Below, piece after piece: positions 45,597 through 56,323 of a stretch of 64,000 bases of DNA. The stretch is from an uncultured Campylobacter sp. (lineage in GTDB: Bacteria > Campylobacterota > Campylobacteria > Campylobacterales > Campylobacteraceae). Made by a program: the position numbers and the translations under genes. The stretch's first letter is position 1, and each line of letters opens with the position of its first letter. The notes below the pieces were generated by a model. That model saw nothing but the letters and a program-made list of their open reading frames with translations, was not told the DNA's origin and ran no database searches. Location: positions 1 to 64,000 of the forward strand of contig NZ_CALJPC010000071.1 in NCBI RefSeq assembly GCF_937981295.1. Direction: 5' to 3'.

Positions 45597-46283
45597 ATGA
45601 CGAATTTCAAATACGCTAGTCACATTAACGAGGCTGCGGGGCTAGATCTTGATTTAGATTGCGAAGAGATCGATCTACAGGATAAGCTTTACGGGCTTTT
45701 TCAGTGCTTTATGCCCGAGGGTGCGGGCGTCGAGGCGGTGTTTGCGCCGCTGCAAAACGGCACCGAGCTGCAAGCGCGCATAATGCCGATCTACGCAGTC
45801 ACGGCGCAGCAAACGCGAGAGACGTTTGGTCGAGGCGTGGCGCCCGGGTATTTTTGCCCGCCGCAGGATCCGAAATTTGATGACGAATCGCTTAAGAGCC
45901 TAGCTTTAGCGCACGTTCGAAATTTAAAAATTTTCGCCGATTTTCTAGGCAAGAACGAGCTTTTAAAGATGCTTGGCGAAACAAAATCCGCTCGCATGCA
46001 GGAAGGTTTTGATTTTGCGCATAGTAAAGACGAGCTTGCGGACGCCGTCTATGAGGCGATCACGGAGTGGATGATAGATTCGCCTAAGCTCGATATGAAG
46101 CTATGGGTGCTCGGCGAGGCGTACTATTCGATCAACTGCGACTACCTGCTACCTGCATACTTGCAGTATCCAAACTACGCGCAAAGGCCGCAAGAGGACT
46201 TTTTGAAGCCCTACTTCGAGCTATACCTAGCGGGACAGCAGATCGCGTTTGAGCGCGGCGAGGTCGTGGTTTTCACGCGCTAA
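45597..46283 (+). CDS. hypothetical protein
   Basis: A 228-residue acidic soluble protein (begins MTNFKYASHINEAAGLDLDLD). Codon use is like its surroundings, and AAAGGGGCG before the ATG is a fair ribosome site. The C-terminal half has WMIDSPKLDMKLWVLGEAYYSINCDYLLPAYLQYP, suggesting a conserved helical domain, but I recognise no family. No signal peptide or membrane segment. Single gene. Confidence 0.65.
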   Translation: MTNFKYASHINEAAGLDLDLDCEEIDLQDKLYGLFQCFMPEGAGVEAVFAPLQNGTELQARIMPIYAVTAQQTRETFGRGVAPGYFCPPQDPKFDDESLKSLALAHVRNLKIFADFLGKNELLKMLGETKSARMQEGFDFAHSKDELADAVYEAITEWMIDSPKLDMKLWVLGEAYYSINCDYLLPAYLQYPNYAQRPQEDFLKPYFELYLAGQQIAFERGEVVVFTR

Positions 46284-46729
46284 ATTTACGCAGGCAAGGA
46301 AGCGAACGAGCACCCGCAAGCGGCTAAAATTTGAGTCTTTCAAAAAAAAGGAAGCGAGCGACGTCTACGAACGGCTAAAATTTAAGTTCAGCAAGTATGG
46401 GCACAAGCGCTTATCGCATATCCAAAAAAACCTGCGTCGTAATCGAGCAATCTAGCAGGTTGTCTACGTCGCGTCAAGTCGCTTAAAATATTTCTGCTTT
46501 GCGTAGCCGCCACTTTCAGCACCTTGCTAGAGCAAAATCTCCGCACATCGTTGATGTTTGGATAATTAAATTTCTTCCATCACCCTGCTGCCCTCACTTT
46601 GTATGAGGTACCCAAATAATTTACTTGCACTAACGCTTGCTAGTTAGAATTTATCTAAATTTTAAAGAGGAATTTTGACGCAGAATTTTATGGAATTTCG
46701 CTGCCGCAAATCTCGCAAGCGATAAAATT
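46284..46729. other. intergenic stretch with a short direct repeat
   Basis: About 450 bases. A roughly 37-base imperfect direct repeat lies at 46298-46335 and 46350-46386 (both GGAAGCGA.CGA ... CGGCTAAAATTT). A short frame through it is composed of these repeats and is not supported as a gene. Confidence 0.4.
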
Positions 46730-46969
46730 CTATCGATTTACGCTCTTAAATTTACTCAAATCGCCGCCTGTTTTATAAAATTCTTCAGCGTCGATCATAG
46801 TGCCGTCAGGCAGCTTACAAACGGTGTAATCCACGCCGTTGCCGTCTTTGCGGACGATCAGCTCGCCGCCATTTTTGATACAAAAATCCCCAGCAGCGCT
46901 AGCCTCTGCGCTCACCGAAGCGAAAGCGCCCGCCACAAGCGCTACTGCAAAAAATCTCTTAAAACTCAT
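46730..46969 (-). CDS. secreted DUF333 protein
   Basis: A 79-residue protein with a signal peptide (FFAVALVAGAFASVSAEASA, cleavage after the Ala-Ser-Ala region) and a small DUF333 domain: DFCIKNGGEL ... YTVCKLPDGTMIDAEEFYKTGGD, with the two cysteines that typically pair. Expected in the periplasm. DUF333 proteins are sometimes labelled haemolysin-like without strong evidence; function unknown. AAAGGATTTAA precedes the ATG. Confidence 0.82.
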   Translation of the reverse strand: MSFKRFFAVALVAGAFASVSAEASAAGDFCIKNGGELIVRKDGNGVDYTVCKLPDGTMIDAEEFYKTGGDLSKFKSVNR

Positions 46970-47385
46970 TTAAATCCTTTCGTTTAATTTTGCCTGTTTT
47001 TAGGGTTAAGCTTAAATTTAGGCGCTAGATACGCTAAACCTGCGCCTACATAAATAAACCGCCGACCCTCCTCGAACACCGATAATAGCGTTTTAAATGT
47101 TAAATCCTACCTATAAATCCCAGCAGCGCCAAGTCCGCTCGCCGCTGCAAAATCAAAGCCATCAGACTTCATCCAATGCAAAATTTTAACATCATAAAAT
47201 TTCATCTTCAATAAAATTCTAGCGGCGAAATCCAAGCCGCATCAAAGCTATTTCTGCCGTAAAATACCGGCTATAAAAGCGAGGGCTATGGCAAATAACT
47301 AGCTCAGCGACAAGGTAAGCGCGGATCCTAAACAATCTCGTCTATAAGTGCGAGCCGCGCCCAAACCCTCTAAATTTAACCGCCG
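46970..47385. other. intergenic stretch between the DUF333 gene and serC
   Basis: About 415 bases; no gene, RNA or clear hairpin recognised. It contains a few AAATTT-core units. Confidence 0.4.
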
Positions 47386-48462
47386 CTAACCGTTTTTGCG
47401 CGCAAACTCGCTCATAAAAGCGACTAGTTTTTCAACGTCTTCGTGGCTTATCGCGTTGTAGATCGAGGCGCGGATGCCGCCTAAGACGCGGTGTCCTTTA
47501 AGCCCGATCATCCCCTCCGCCTCCGCCTGCGCGACGAAAACCGGCTCAAGCGCGGCATCCGCGATATTAAAGCTCACGTTCATCAGGCTGCGGCTATCCT
47601 TTTGCGCGTGGCCGCGGTAGAAGCCGCCGCTAGCATCGATCGCGCCGTAAAGTAGCGCCGCTTTGCGCTTGTTGCGCTCGTGCATCGCCGCAAGCCCGCC
47701 AATCTCATCCTTGATCCAGCCGAGCATTAAATTTAGCATGTAAATTCCGAAGGTATTCGGGGTGTTGCTCATCGAGTCCGCATCCGCTTGCGTCTTGTAG
47801 CGCAGGATCATCGGCGTTTTGGGGTCTGCGCGGTCCAGCAGATCCTTGCGGATCGCCACCATCGTAACGCCCGCGGGACCGCCGTTTTTCTGAATGCCTC
47901 CGTAAAACATCCCCACGCTGCTGAGCTCCACCGGCCGCGAAAACAGATCGCTTGAGCTATCGACTACGAGCGGACAGCCGCACTGCGGTAGCTGCGGATA
48001 CTGCGTGCCGTAGATCGTGTTGTTCGAGCAGATGTAGCCGTAGTCCGCGCCATCCGAAAATTTAACCTCGGGGATGCGGTCGAATTTACTCTCCTCGCTG
48101 CTTGCGACCACGCGGTAGTTTATGCCGAGCACGCCCGCTTCCTTGATCGCCTTGCTCGTCCAGTTGCCCGTGTTGGCGTATTCTGCGACGCCGCCCGCGT
48201 ATAGGTTCATCGGCACCTGCGCAAACTGAAGGCTCGCGCCGCCTTGCAAAAATAAAATCGTAAAATCATCCGAAAAGCCGTAGAGATCGCGCACGCGGCT
48301 CATCGCGCTATGTAGAACCTCCTCAAAAATTTTAGTGCGGTGCGAGATCTCCATTATCGAAAATCCGCGCCCAGCGTAGTTTAGCAGCTCCTCTTGCGCC
48401 TGCTTTAGCACGCCCAGCGGGATGGTGCTAGGTCCTGCGCTAAAATTTATTACTCTATCCAT
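47386..48462 (-). CDS. serC: phosphoserine aminotransferase
   Basis: SerC, a PLP enzyme of serine (and pyridoxal phosphate) synthesis. The start is the ATG at 48462 ([19 protein letters not shown]), with GGAGG just upstream after the xseA stop; the frame is open further up but would overlap xseA. It has the usual blocks [37 protein letters not shown], the PLP-lysine region [13 protein letters not shown], and the C-terminal [16 protein letters not shown]. About 358 residues, normal. With serB at the other end of the window, the phosphoserine route is represented. Confidence 0.96.
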   Translation of the reverse strand: MDRVINFSAGPSTIPLGVLKQAQEELLNYAGRGFSIMEISHRTKIFEEVLHSAMSRVRDLYGFSDDFTILFLQGGASLQFAQVPMNLYAGGVAEYANTGNWTSKAIKEAGVLGINYRVVASSEESKFDRIPEVKFSDGADYGYICSNNTIYGTQYPQLPQCGCPLVVDSSSDLFSRPVELSSVGMFYGGIQKNGGPAGVTMVAIRKDLLDRADPKTPMILRYKTQADADSMSNTPNTFGIYMLNLMLGWIKDEIGGLAAMHERNKRKAALLYGAIDASGGFYRGHAQKDSRSLMNVSFNIADAALEPVFVAQAEAEGMIGLKGHRVLGGIRASIYNAISHEDVEKLVAFMSEFARKNG

Positions 48463-48472
48463 TTTGCCTCCT

Positions 48473-49639
48473 TTAGATGATTTTTGCGTTTTTGCTGAGC
48501 TGCTGTGAGCAAAGGACGAACTCGTCGCCCGCGGCAAGCTCGCCCAAGCTCACCGTTTTGCCGCCCTTTTGGATTTGAACGAGGTCTTTAGTGATCTCAA
48601 AAAATTTCGCCTTTTGCGCCAAAAGCTCATCCTTTGCACTTAGCGCGTGCTCTGCGGCGCTTAGCTTAGAGGCGATAAAATTTTTAAATTTAAGTTCGAA
48701 ATTTAAAAGCTTTGCAAGCGAGCCTGAAATTTTTGGCTCGACCGATTTTGATTTAAGCTCTAAAGCTGCGAGGCTAAGCACGTTTTGTGCGGATGAAATT
48801 TTATCTTTTATCAGCCTATCAAACGCGTCGCTTATGCCGTCTAGGCTCTGAAAGATCGCGCAAATATCGGGCAGCAGATCGATCATCGCGGCGGTGGGCG
48901 TGAGGCTTCGGTGATCGGCTACGAAATCGCTGATGCTAAAATCGATCTCGTGCCCGACCGCCGAGATGACGGGCGTTTTGGCTGCATAGATCGCGCGAGC
49001 CAAGGCCTCGTCGTTGAAGCACCACAGATCCTCGCGCGAGCCGCCGCCGCGAGCGATTACGATCGCATCGTAGCCCTTTGCGTCGGCTACGCGCAATGCG
49101 CTTATGATCGAAGCAGGCGCGCTCTCGCCTTGCACTAGCGCGTTATACAGATCGATCTTGCAAAGCGCGAAGCGGTCCTGCGCCGTGCGAAGCATATCCG
49201 CCTGCGCCGCGGAGCCCGCGCTCGTGATGATCGCGATACTTTGGGCAAATTTAGGAAGCTGTTTTTTATGCGCGGCATCAAAAAGACCCTCTTTGCTGAG
49301 CTTATCTTTTAGCGCGGCAAACGCCGCTTCCAGCTCGCCCTCGCCGCTTTTGCGGATGTTTGAGACCTGTATCTGATACGCGCCCGTGGGAGCGTATAGC
49401 GAGACCTTGCCGCTTACGATGAGCTTATCGCCGACGGCGGGGATAAAATTTATCCGCGCGGCGTTAAATTTAAACATCGCGCAATCGATCGCCGCGCTCG
49501 CGTCTTTGATCGTGAAATACCAATGCCCGCTCGTGCTTTGAATTCTAAGCTTAGAGATCTCGCCCTCGACCTCGACGAAGCTAAAGCTCGTCTCTAAAAG
49601 CGCCTTGGCTTGGGCGTTTAGCTCGCTTACGCTAAGCAT
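48473..49639 (-). CDS. xseA: exodeoxyribonuclease VII large subunit
   Basis: XseA, the catalytic subunit of exonuclease VII (with XseB degrades single-stranded DNA). The start is the ATG at 49639 ([16 protein letters not shown]), overlapping ubiE by 8 bases; an upstream extension inside ubiE is not credible. It has the OB-fold N-terminus ([23 protein letters not shown]) and the catalytic domain motifs [59 protein letters not shown]. About 388 residues. Confidence 0.95.
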   Translation of the reverse strand: MLSVSELNAQAKALLETSFSFVEVEGEISKLRIQSTSGHWYFTIKDASAAIDCAMFKFNAARINFIPAVGDKLIVSGKVSLYAPTGAYQIQVSNIRKSGEGELEAAFAALKDKLSKEGLFDAAHKKQLPKFAQSIAIITSAGSAAQADMLRTAQDRFALCKIDLYNALVQGESAPASIISALRVADAKGYDAIVIARGGGSREDLWCFNDEALARAIYAAKTPVISAVGHEIDFSISDFVADHRSLTPTAAMIDLLPDICAIFQSLDGISDAFDRLIKDKISSAQNVLSLAALELKSKSVEPKISGSLAKLLNFELKFKNFIASKLSAAEHALSAKDELLAQKAKFFEITKDLVQIQKGGKTVSLGELAAGDEFVLCSQQLSKNAKII

Positions 49640-50360
49640 CGTCGCTCTTCCGCGCGATTTTTTCCGCAATGAAAAGCGTGCTGACGTCGAAGCTGAAGCC
49701 CTTTTGCACGCGCAGCTCAAAGCCCGCATTTTTGAGCTTTTCGCTAAAGCTCGCGGCGTCTAGGAAGCTGCCAATGGAGCTTGGCAGATACTCGTAGGCT
49801 TCTTTGTTTTTTGAGATGAAGGCGCCGATTTTGGGTAAAATTTTACTCACGTAAAAATCTCTGATCTTAAACGCGAGCCCGCCGCTTGCGGCTTTGGTAA
49901 ATTCCAAAACCACGAGTGAGCCGCCCGGTTTGATGATCCGGTTAAACTCCGCAAGCGCCGCATCCAGCTCCACGACGTTTCTTATGCCGTAGCTGATGCT
50001 TAAAATATCCACGCTCGCGTCATCCAGCGTCGTAGCGCCCGCGGTCGCTTTGATAAACTCGCAGCCAGGGAATTTTTGCCTAGCTACCTCGAGCATTCCT
50101 TCGCTAGGATCAATCCCCACGATCCACTCGATCTGCACGCCGTGCTGTGCGGCGCCGTCGCGCCACGAGCTTATCATATCGCCCGTGCCGCACGCGACGT
50201 CGGCGATACTCACGAGCTTTCCTTTAAGCTTTTCAAGCGTCAGCTCGACCGCTTTTTTGCGCCACGAAACGTCCACGCCGAAGCTGATGGCGCGGTTTGC
50301 CAGATCGTAGGTAGGCGCGATCTCATCGAACATCTTTATGATTTTTTCCTGTTTTTGCAC
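49632..50360 (-). CDS. ubiE: demethylmenaquinone methyltransferase
   Basis: UbiE/MenG: C-methylates demethylmenaquinone, the last step of menaquinone synthesis. 242 residues; SAM sites IADVACGTGDM and VGIDPSEGMLEVA, UbiE-type ISYGIRNV and FTKAASGG. It overlaps xseA by 8 bases and follows the CHAD gene by 9 bases; ordinary length. Confidence 0.95.
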   Translation of the reverse strand: MQKQEKIIKMFDEIAPTYDLANRAISFGVDVSWRKKAVELTLEKLKGKLVSIADVACGTGDMISSWRDGAAQHGVQIEWIVGIDPSEGMLEVARQKFPGCEFIKATAGATTLDDASVDILSISYGIRNVVELDAALAEFNRIIKPGGSLVVLEFTKAASGGLAFKIRDFYVSKILPKIGAFISKNKEAYEYLPSSIGSFLDAASFSEKLKNAGFELRVQKGFSFDVSTLFIAEKIARKSDDA

Positions 50361-50369
50361 GGGCTTTCC

Positions 50370-51788
50370 TTATTCGTATGCTTTGATTTTGCGCAGCGAT
50401 TTTTTCAGAGCGCGCAAAAGAGCCTCTTTTTCATTTAAAATTTTTTCCTCCAGCTCGGCGCGGCGGTCGTTTAAGCGGGCGTCCAGAGCCAGCAAATATG
50501 CAAACGCAACGCCGCTTTTATCGCTTGCTTTTTGATAGATCGCGATGAAATTTTGCCACACGCTGATATCTTGCAGCGCGCCGAAATCCTCGCAGACGGC
50601 CTTGGTGCGTTTAAACAGCTCCCTGACGCAGCCCTCATCAAAGCTTCTTACAAAAATTTCAAGCGCGTATCGCAGCCTCTTTAGCCCTATACGCGCGTCG
50701 TGAAATGCCTGTAGCGATGAACTTTGCTTTAAATTTTTTAGCTCCGCGCGCAAGCTTTTAATCAGCTTGCAGAGGCGGGCGGAGGCGAACTTTTTTGAAA
50801 TTTTTTTATATTCGCTGCGCGCGTAGATGCCGTCCGCGCCGCTTAAAAAGCCGCTAATAGCGCCGTTTAAATCTGCAAATTCCGCGCTAGAAAGAAATTC
50901 TAAAATTTTATCCTCCGAGCGCTTTGCGATAAGATTTAGCTGCTGCAAAAAGCTCGCAGGCGCGTCGTCGGCCTTCAAAAACTCAGCAAAAACGTGAAGG
51001 TCTCGCAGCTGATTGGTGCGGCTCATAAATCCTGCGAGCAGTTTTAAAATTTCGCCCCTTTTTTCCGCCTCGAAAAGCGGCGCAGATAGCTTCAAAACCG
51101 CTCTAAATTTACGAATCTGCACGCGCAGCTCGTGAAGAGCTTCGGGGGCGAGGTTTTTTTGATACTCGCTTTTTGCGGCGCACGCCCTCGTCCACGCTAA
51201 CTCAAGCGCCAGGCGCGCGAGCTTAACGCTGTCCGCATAGGGCGGAGCGAAAAATTTAACTCGGCTAAATTTTTCAAAAACGCTGCGGGCGTGCGCGAAA
51301 TCAAGCGAGCGCGGCGGGATGCCGTAGCGCGCCAGATAGCGGCTTTTGTAGCGGTAATCGTCTGTGATCTCGCAAAAATCGGTACTGCCGAAGGTTTTTA
51401 CAAAATCAAAATTTGCGCTTGCCGCCTCGCTTTGAAATTTTGCTCGTAAAATCGCGAGCGTGCTTAACTCGCCGCCGTAAAGCTCTAACCAAAACTCCGC
51501 CTCGTCGTTAGCAAAGCCGTAGCGGTTCTTTTGCACGACGCGAGCGACCCTGCTTTTTAAAGCCTCTTTGAAATCATCTTTTGAAATTTTAAAATTTAGA
51601 GTTTGTCTGTCGAGATCCTCTTTTTTGTGATGCAAAGAGCACTCGTCGTTTTGGCGGATGTAGTAAATTTCAGGGTAGAACGAAGTATAAAACCAAGCGA
51701 CTTTTACCTTGCGACATTTCAGCCCTGCACGCTCTAGCGTCTGCAGAATCGAATCGTCGCTCAATAAAAATTTACGCTTAGTTTGCAT
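50370..51788 (-). CDS. CHAD-domain protein with N-terminal CYTH-like region
   Basis: A 472-residue protein. The C-terminal two thirds is a CHAD helical domain: ALHELRVQIRKFRAVLKLSAPLFE, and later AFHDARIGLKRLRYALEIF, with the conserved His/Arg/Lys repeats that bind polyphosphate. The N-terminal part (1-160) resembles a CYTH tunnel-fold domain (begins KRKFLLSDDS; lacks a clean ExExK), common before CHAD. The role may be polyphosphate-related. In C. jejuni this slot between perR and ubiE holds Cj0323, from memory. Confidence 0.85.
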   Translation of the reverse strand: MQTKRKFLLSDDSILQTLERAGLKCRKVKVAWFYTSFYPEIYYIRQNDECSLHHKKEDLDRQTLNFKISKDDFKEALKSRVARVVQKNRYGFANDEAEFWLELYGGELSTLAILRAKFQSEAASANFDFVKTFGSTDFCEITDDYRYKSRYLARYGIPPRSLDFAHARSVFEKFSRVKFFAPPYADSVKLARLALELAWTRACAAKSEYQKNLAPEALHELRVQIRKFRAVLKLSAPLFEAEKRGEILKLLAGFMSRTNQLRDLHVFAEFLKADDAPASFLQQLNLIAKRSEDKILEFLSSAEFADLNGAISGFLSGADGIYARSEYKKISKKFASARLCKLIKSLRAELKNLKQSSSLQAFHDARIGLKRLRYALEIFVRSFDEGCVRELFKRTKAVCEDFGALQDISVWQNFIAIYQKASDKSGVAFAYLLALDARLNDRRAELEEKILNEKEALLRALKKSLRKIKAYE

Positions 51789-51836
51789 ACCCGCTCCAAA
51801 AATAAAGTGGGTAATAATAGCAGAAAATTCTTTAAA

Positions 51837-52247
51837 CTATCTACACTTTTCGCAGTCTTCGACCGTAGCCGTGATATTTAGCTTGCGGATGAAATTGCCA
51901 GCTTTGCGTTCGATGTTTTTCAAAACGTCCTTATTAAAGGCATCATCCATGAAAAGATCCGTGACGTTGCCGCATTTTTCGCATACGACGTGGATGTGCG
52001 GCATCTGATAAATGTCGTAGCGACTCTTTTTATTCGGCGCATTGACCTCGACTACGACCCCTTCGTCGAGCAGGGTGTTTAAATTTTTATAAACCGTCGC
52101 CAGCGAAATGGATGGATAGTCCTCTTTGATCCCCTCGTATAGGTCATCTATGCTTGGATGTTCGTGGCGATCGAGCACCTTTAGGATGCACAATCTTTGA
52201 GGAGTTGCTTTCAAACCGCAAGTTTTGAGTAGTTCTACGTGGCTCAT
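51837..52247 (-). CDS. perR: peroxide-responsive Fur-family repressor PerR
   Basis: A 136-residue Fur-family regulator: winged helix (LKATPQRLCILKVLDRHEHPSIDDLYE, ISLATVYKNLNTL), HIHVVCEKCG with the first structural zinc Cys pair, and C-terminal CEKCR with the second. It closely resembles campylobacter PerR, which represses catalase and other peroxide genes with iron as cofactor. A Shine-Dalgarno-like AAGGACAA precedes the ATG. It lies between the CHAD gene and dxs, in the same position as C. jejuni Cj0322. Confidence 0.85.
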   Translation of the reverse strand: MSHVELLKTCGLKATPQRLCILKVLDRHEHPSIDDLYEGIKEDYPSISLATVYKNLNTLLDEGVVVEVNAPNKKSRYDIYQMPHIHVVCEKCGNVTDLFMDDAFNKDVLKNIERKAGNFIRKLNITATVEDCEKCR

Positions 52248-52312
52248 TTTTGTCCTTCAAAAAATTTTAAAGCGATATTATCAAATTTTACTTTAAACAA
52301 AGTTGATATTAA

Positions 52313-54145
52313 CTAATACTTTTTATCACTTAATATTCGCTCGGTTAGAGTTTGGATATCCAAGCCCAAGCTACGCTCCACGTCGGCGGTCTTGCCGTGC
52401 GGTAAAAAGATATCAGCAAATTCGAAGCTCACGATCTTTACGTCCGAAATTTCATTTTCTTGCAAAAATGCGCTTAAAATTTCACCGATGCCGCCTTTTT
52501 TAGCATTGTCGCTAAAGACGTACCAAATTTTATCCTTGCGAGCTAAATTTTGCAAAAACTCGCCGTCTAAAGGCTTTGCAAAGACTAGATCCACGACGTC
52601 CACCTCCATCTGCCCTTCTAGCGCCGCAGCCGTTTTATACGCCCTACCTGCGCCGTTTCCGTAGCCGATGAGAGCTACGTGCGCGCTATCGCTGCGCTTT
52701 AAAAACACTGATTTTGCAAGTTCTACCGCAGGCACGCCGGTCTCGTCGCAGTCCAAGATAAAGCTTCCGCGCGGATAGCGGATCGCCAAAACCCCCTCAT
52801 GCGCGTAGGAGTACTCAATGATTCGTTTAAAGCTCGCCTCGTCCCGCGGCGCGCACATACTGACGTTTGGGATCGCATTTAAGAAGCTCACGTCAAAGAC
52901 CCCCTCGTGCGTCTCGCCGTCCTCGCCCACGATGCCCGCGCGATCCATCGCAAGGACTAAGCTTAAGTTCATAATCGCCGCGTCGTGGACGATCTGATCG
53001 AACGCGCGCTGCATGAAGGTCGAATATATCGTAACGTACGGCTTAAAACCTTCGCGCGCCATCGCAGCCATCGAGCTTAGCGCGTGAGGTTCGGCGATCG
53101 CTACATCCCAGAAGCGGTGGGGAAATTTCTCGATCAGTTTATCCATACCCGTGCCGCTTGGCATCGCGGCGGTCACGCCCACGACGTTTTCATGTTTGGC
53201 GGCCAAATTTAAAAGCGCTTCGGCATAAATTTGCGTGGCACTTTTGGCGGCGGATTTTTTCTTAAATTCTCCGCTTTGAATGTCGAAAGGCCCTACGCCG
53301 TGCCAGCTCTCCAAATATCCCTCGGCCTTGTCATAGCCCTTGCCCTTGATCGTTTGAGCGTGCACGACGACGGGCTTGCGCGCGCTTTTTGCCGTCTTTA
53401 GCGCCGATATGAGATCGGCTAGGTTGTGGCCGTCGACAGGGCCTATGTATTCGAGCCCCAGCTCCTCAAAATACATCCCAGGGATAATGAGCTTTAAGGA
53501 ATTTTCAAAGCGCTTTGCCATGTATGTAGCACTTTGCGGGGCGTGCGAGAGCAGCTCTCTTACGTGGGATTTAAATTTTTGATATGTCTCGCCCGCCATC
53601 GCTTGGCTTAGGTATTTGCTAAAGGCGCCGATCGGCTTGCTGATGCTCATTTTATTATCGTTTAGGATGATGATGCAGGGCAGGCGCAGATCGCCGAGCT
53701 CATTCATCGCCTCATAAGTCATGCCGCCGCTCATCGAGCCGTCGCCGATTAAGACCACGGGAATTCTATCCTCGCCTTTGAGCTTGATAGCCTTTGCCGC
53801 GCCTACGGCTAAAGAGATCGACGTCGAGGCATGCCCCGCCACGAAGTAGTCAAATTTGCTCTCGCTAGGCTTCGTGTAGCCGCTGATGCCGCCGAACTGC
53901 CTAAGCGAGCCGAACTCCTCCCAGCGGTCCGTTAGAAGCTTGTGTGCGTAGCTTTGGTGGCTTACGTCGAAGATAAACGGATCGCTCGCGGCGTCGAATA
54001 CGTAGTGCATCGCCACGATGAGCTCGACTGCGCCCATGTTTGAGCTTAGATGGCCGCCGTTTTTACTCACGACTTCGATGATGCGCGCTCTGATCTGCGT
54101 GCAAAGCTCTCGTAGCTCCTCTAGGCTTTTATTTTTAATATCCAC
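52313..54145 (-). CDS. dxs: 1-deoxy-D-xylulose-5-phosphate synthase
   Basis: DXS, the first step of the MEP isoprenoid pathway from pyruvate and glyceraldehyde-3-phosphate, TPP dependent. 610 residues; [19 protein letters not shown] (TPP motif), [30 protein letters not shown] and [11 protein letters not shown] are characteristic. It overlaps hisC by 11 bases; three flagellar genes (fliF, fliG, fliH) normally separate these two in flagellated campylobacters. Confidence 0.97.
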   Translation of the reverse strand: MDIKNKSLEELRELCTQIRARIIEVVSKNGGHLSSNMGAVELIVAMHYVFDAASDPFIFDVSHQSYAHKLLTDRWEEFGSLRQFGGISGYTKPSESKFDYFVAGHASTSISLAVGAAKAIKLKGEDRIPVVLIGDGSMSGGMTYEAMNELGDLRLPCIIILNDNKMSISKPIGAFSKYLSQAMAGETYQKFKSHVRELLSHAPQSATYMAKRFENSLKLIIPGMYFEELGLEYIGPVDGHNLADLISALKTAKSARKPVVVHAQTIKGKGYDKAEGYLESWHGVGPFDIQSGEFKKKSAAKSATQIYAEALLNLAAKHENVVGVTAAMPSGTGMDKLIEKFPHRFWDVAIAEPHALSSMAAMAREGFKPYVTIYSTFMQRAFDQIVHDAAIMNLSLVLAMDRAGIVGEDGETHEGVFDVSFLNAIPNVSMCAPRDEASFKRIIEYSYAHEGVLAIRYPRGSFILDCDETGVPAVELAKSVFLKRSDSAHVALIGYGNGAGRAYKTAAALEGQMEVDVVDLVFAKPLDGEFLQNLARKDKIWYVFSDNAKKGGIGEILSAFLQENEISDVKIVSFEFADIFLPHGKTADVERSLGLDIQTLTERILSDKKY

Positions 54146-55247
54146 TCAAAATCTCTCCCAAAGCGCCCAAGACGCGATCGTTTTGCTCAGGCATGCCGAT
54201 CGTGATACGCACGGCGTTTAGCCCGTAGCTTTTTAAATTTCGAATTATGATGCCGCGGCGCAGAAGCTGCTCGCAAAGCTCGCTGCTATCTATCGGCGGG
54301 CTAAGTTTGAACGTGATGAAATTTGCGTAGCTAGGGCTAAATTCTAAATTTTGCTCTCGCGCAAAATCCTCGAAGCGGCTCATCTGCGCGGCGTTGTTTT
54401 GCAGGCTCTTTTGCACGAAAGCCTCGTCTTTTAGCGCCGCAATCGCCGCTGCGAGGCTAAGCGTTGTGATATTAAAAGGCGGGCGCAGCTTATAAAGCGC
54501 GCTTATGATTACGCGCGGCGCGATACCGTAGCCTACGCGCATACCGCCCAGGCCGTAGACCTTTGAGAAGGTACCTAGATAGAGCACGTTTTTAAAATTT
54601 TGAATTAAAAATTTCGGATCAAGCTTTTTGCGTTCATCTTTAAACGCCGCAAATTCGTTGTACGCAGCATCTATCACCAAAAGCGTATCCTCATCCACGC
54701 TACGAGCGAACTCATACACAGCCTCCGCATCCAAGCATTCGCCCAGCGGGTTATTCGGCACGCATAAAAAGATGACCGAAATTTCATCTCTGTGCGCGTC
54801 GTAAATTTTTAAAAGTTCAGCCAGATCATGCTCCTGCGCGTTCGTTTTGTAAACTTTAGCCTCGCAGTGGCTTGCGTAGATGCCGTACATCGCGAAAGTG
54901 ACGCCCGCTTGCAGTATGGCGCGGCGCGAATTGAGCTTGGCGTGCAGCGCAAACTCGATGATCTGATCGCTACCCGCGCCGATGATGATATTTTGCGGCT
55001 CTACGCCGAATTTCGAGGCGAGCGCCCCCTTTAGCTCATACATCGAATCATCAGGGTAAAGATGCGCGCGTGCCGCGTTTTGCGCGATCGCCTCCTGCAC
55101 CGCCTCGCTCGTACCGAAGGGATTTTCGTTGCTGGCAAGCTTTAGCACGTCCTGCTTGCGGATACCAAACTCCCGCACCACAAGCTCGATCGGCTTGCCC
55201 ACTTCGTAATTGCTTAGATTTTCTACAAATTCGTTAAATTTCATCAC
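54135..55247 (-). CDS. hisC: histidinol-phosphate aminotransferase
   Basis: HisC, a PLP aminotransferase of histidine synthesis. 370 residues; [10 protein letters not shown] at the N-terminus, [22 protein letters not shown], the PLP lysine in [17 protein letters not shown], and VRITIG near the end. Overlaps pheA by 4 bases and dxs by 11, making a continuous translation unit. Confidence 0.96.
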   Translation of the reverse strand: MMKFNEFVENLSNYEVGKPIELVVREFGIRKQDVLKLASNENPFGTSEAVQEAIAQNAARAHLYPDDSMYELKGALASKFGVEPQNIIIGAGSDQIIEFALHAKLNSRRAILQAGVTFAMYGIYASHCEAKVYKTNAQEHDLAELLKIYDAHRDEISVIFLCVPNNPLGECLDAEAVYEFARSVDEDTLLVIDAAYNEFAAFKDERKKLDPKFLIQNFKNVLYLGTFSKVYGLGGMRVGYGIAPRVIISALYKLRPPFNITTLSLAAAIAALKDEAFVQKSLQNNAAQMSRFEDFAREQNLEFSPSYANFITFKLSPPIDSSELCEQLLRRGIIIRNLKSYGLNAVRITIGMPEQNDRVLGALGEILSGY

Positions 55248-56323
55248 TCCCCTCCGTTTATATAGCTTCCCAGCCAGGTGACTTCGTGGCCGTTTTTCTG
55301 CGCGTTTTGCAGCACGCGCGCCACGCGTTCGTCGTCGATATGTCCCTCAAAATCGACATAAAAGACGCATTTAAAATCCTTAAGCTTAACAGGGCGGCTT
55401 TCTAATTTGGTTAAATTTATCCCCTCGTTGCGAAACATCTGCAAAAAGTCCACGAGCCCGCCCGGGCGGTCGTCGGTTTTGGCTAGGATGCTCGTTTTGT
55501 TGCGGTCGCTCTTTTGGTTTTTAAAGTCGCTCAGCACGAAAAAGCGCGTGCGGTTGGCGGAGTTGTCCTCGATCTTTTGAAACATCATCGGCACGCCGTA
55601 AAGATCAGCGGCGATCTTGGAGCAGATCGCGGCGGAGTGCGGCGTGGCAGCTGCCATCTGCGCCGCAAGCGCAGTCGATTTGGTCGCGGTAAATTTAACG
55701 CCGCTAAGGCCGTGATCGTCTAAAAATTTAAGGCACTGATTGTATCCCTGCGGATGCGAGAATATCTGCTCCACCGTGCTTACGTCGTCGCAGTGGCTCG
55801 CAAAGCAGTGGTGGATATCCATATAAATTTCGGCGACGATCTTGACGCCTTCGTATTTTCGTAAGCAATCAAGCGTCGCTCCCACCGCGCCTTCGGTGTT
55901 GTTTTCGATCGGCACGACGCCGTATTTGGCCTCACCGCTATCAAGCTCCTTAAAGACTGCTTCGATGTTTGAGAGCGGCAGATAGGAGCTTACCGCGCCG
56001 AAGCGGCTCTTGGCGGCTTGGTGCGAATAGGTGCCGAAAGGTCCTAAAAACGCGACGATCTGCGGCTTTTCTAAATTTCGCGAAACCGAAAAAATTTCAA
56101 AAAATATCGCCTCGATCGCCTCTTTGCTTAAATTTCGCGCCTTTCCGCCGTCCAACCTGCTGATGATCGAGCGTTCGCGCTCCGGGCGGTAGATCGCGCT
56201 GCCCGCGGTCTGCTTCAGCTCGCCGATCTTTTTGACAAACCCCATGCGCTCGTCGATAAGGCGCAAAATTTCATCATCCAGCCTGTCGATACAAACGCGC
56301 AGATCATCGATGTTTTGCATCAC
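55244..56323 (-). CDS. pheA: bifunctional chorismate mutase / prephenate dehydratase
   Basis: PheA for phenylalanine synthesis. 359 residues: AroQ chorismate mutase (about 1-90, [26 protein letters not shown]), prephenate dehydratase (about 91-275, [31 protein letters not shown]), and a C-terminal ACT domain for feedback by phenylalanine ([24 protein letters not shown]). Its start overlaps the LNF-repeat gene by 20 bases. Confidence 0.97.
   Translation of the reverse strand: MMQNIDDLRVCIDRLDDEILRLIDERMGFVKKIGELKQTAGSAIYRPERERSIISRLDGGKARNLSKEAIEAIFFEIFSVSRNLEKPQIVAFLGPFGTYSHQAAKSRFGAVSSYLPLSNIEAVFKELDSGEAKYGVVPIENNTEGAVGATLDCLRKYEGVKIVAEIYMDIHHCFASHCDDVSTVEQIFSHPQGYNQCLKFLDDHGLSGVKFTATKSTALAAQMAAATPHSAAICSKIAADLYGVPMMFQKIEDNSANRTRFFVLSDFKNQKSDRNKTSILAKTDDRPGGLVDFLQMFRNEGINLTKLESRPVKLKDFKCVFYVDFEGHIDDERVARVLQNAQKNGHEVTWLGSYINGGE

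Noticed and set aside
46249..46455. Short basic frame after the hypothetical gene at 45.6 kb
   Set aside because: Made of a direct repeat (46298-46386) and AAAATTT units; no ribosome site or family.
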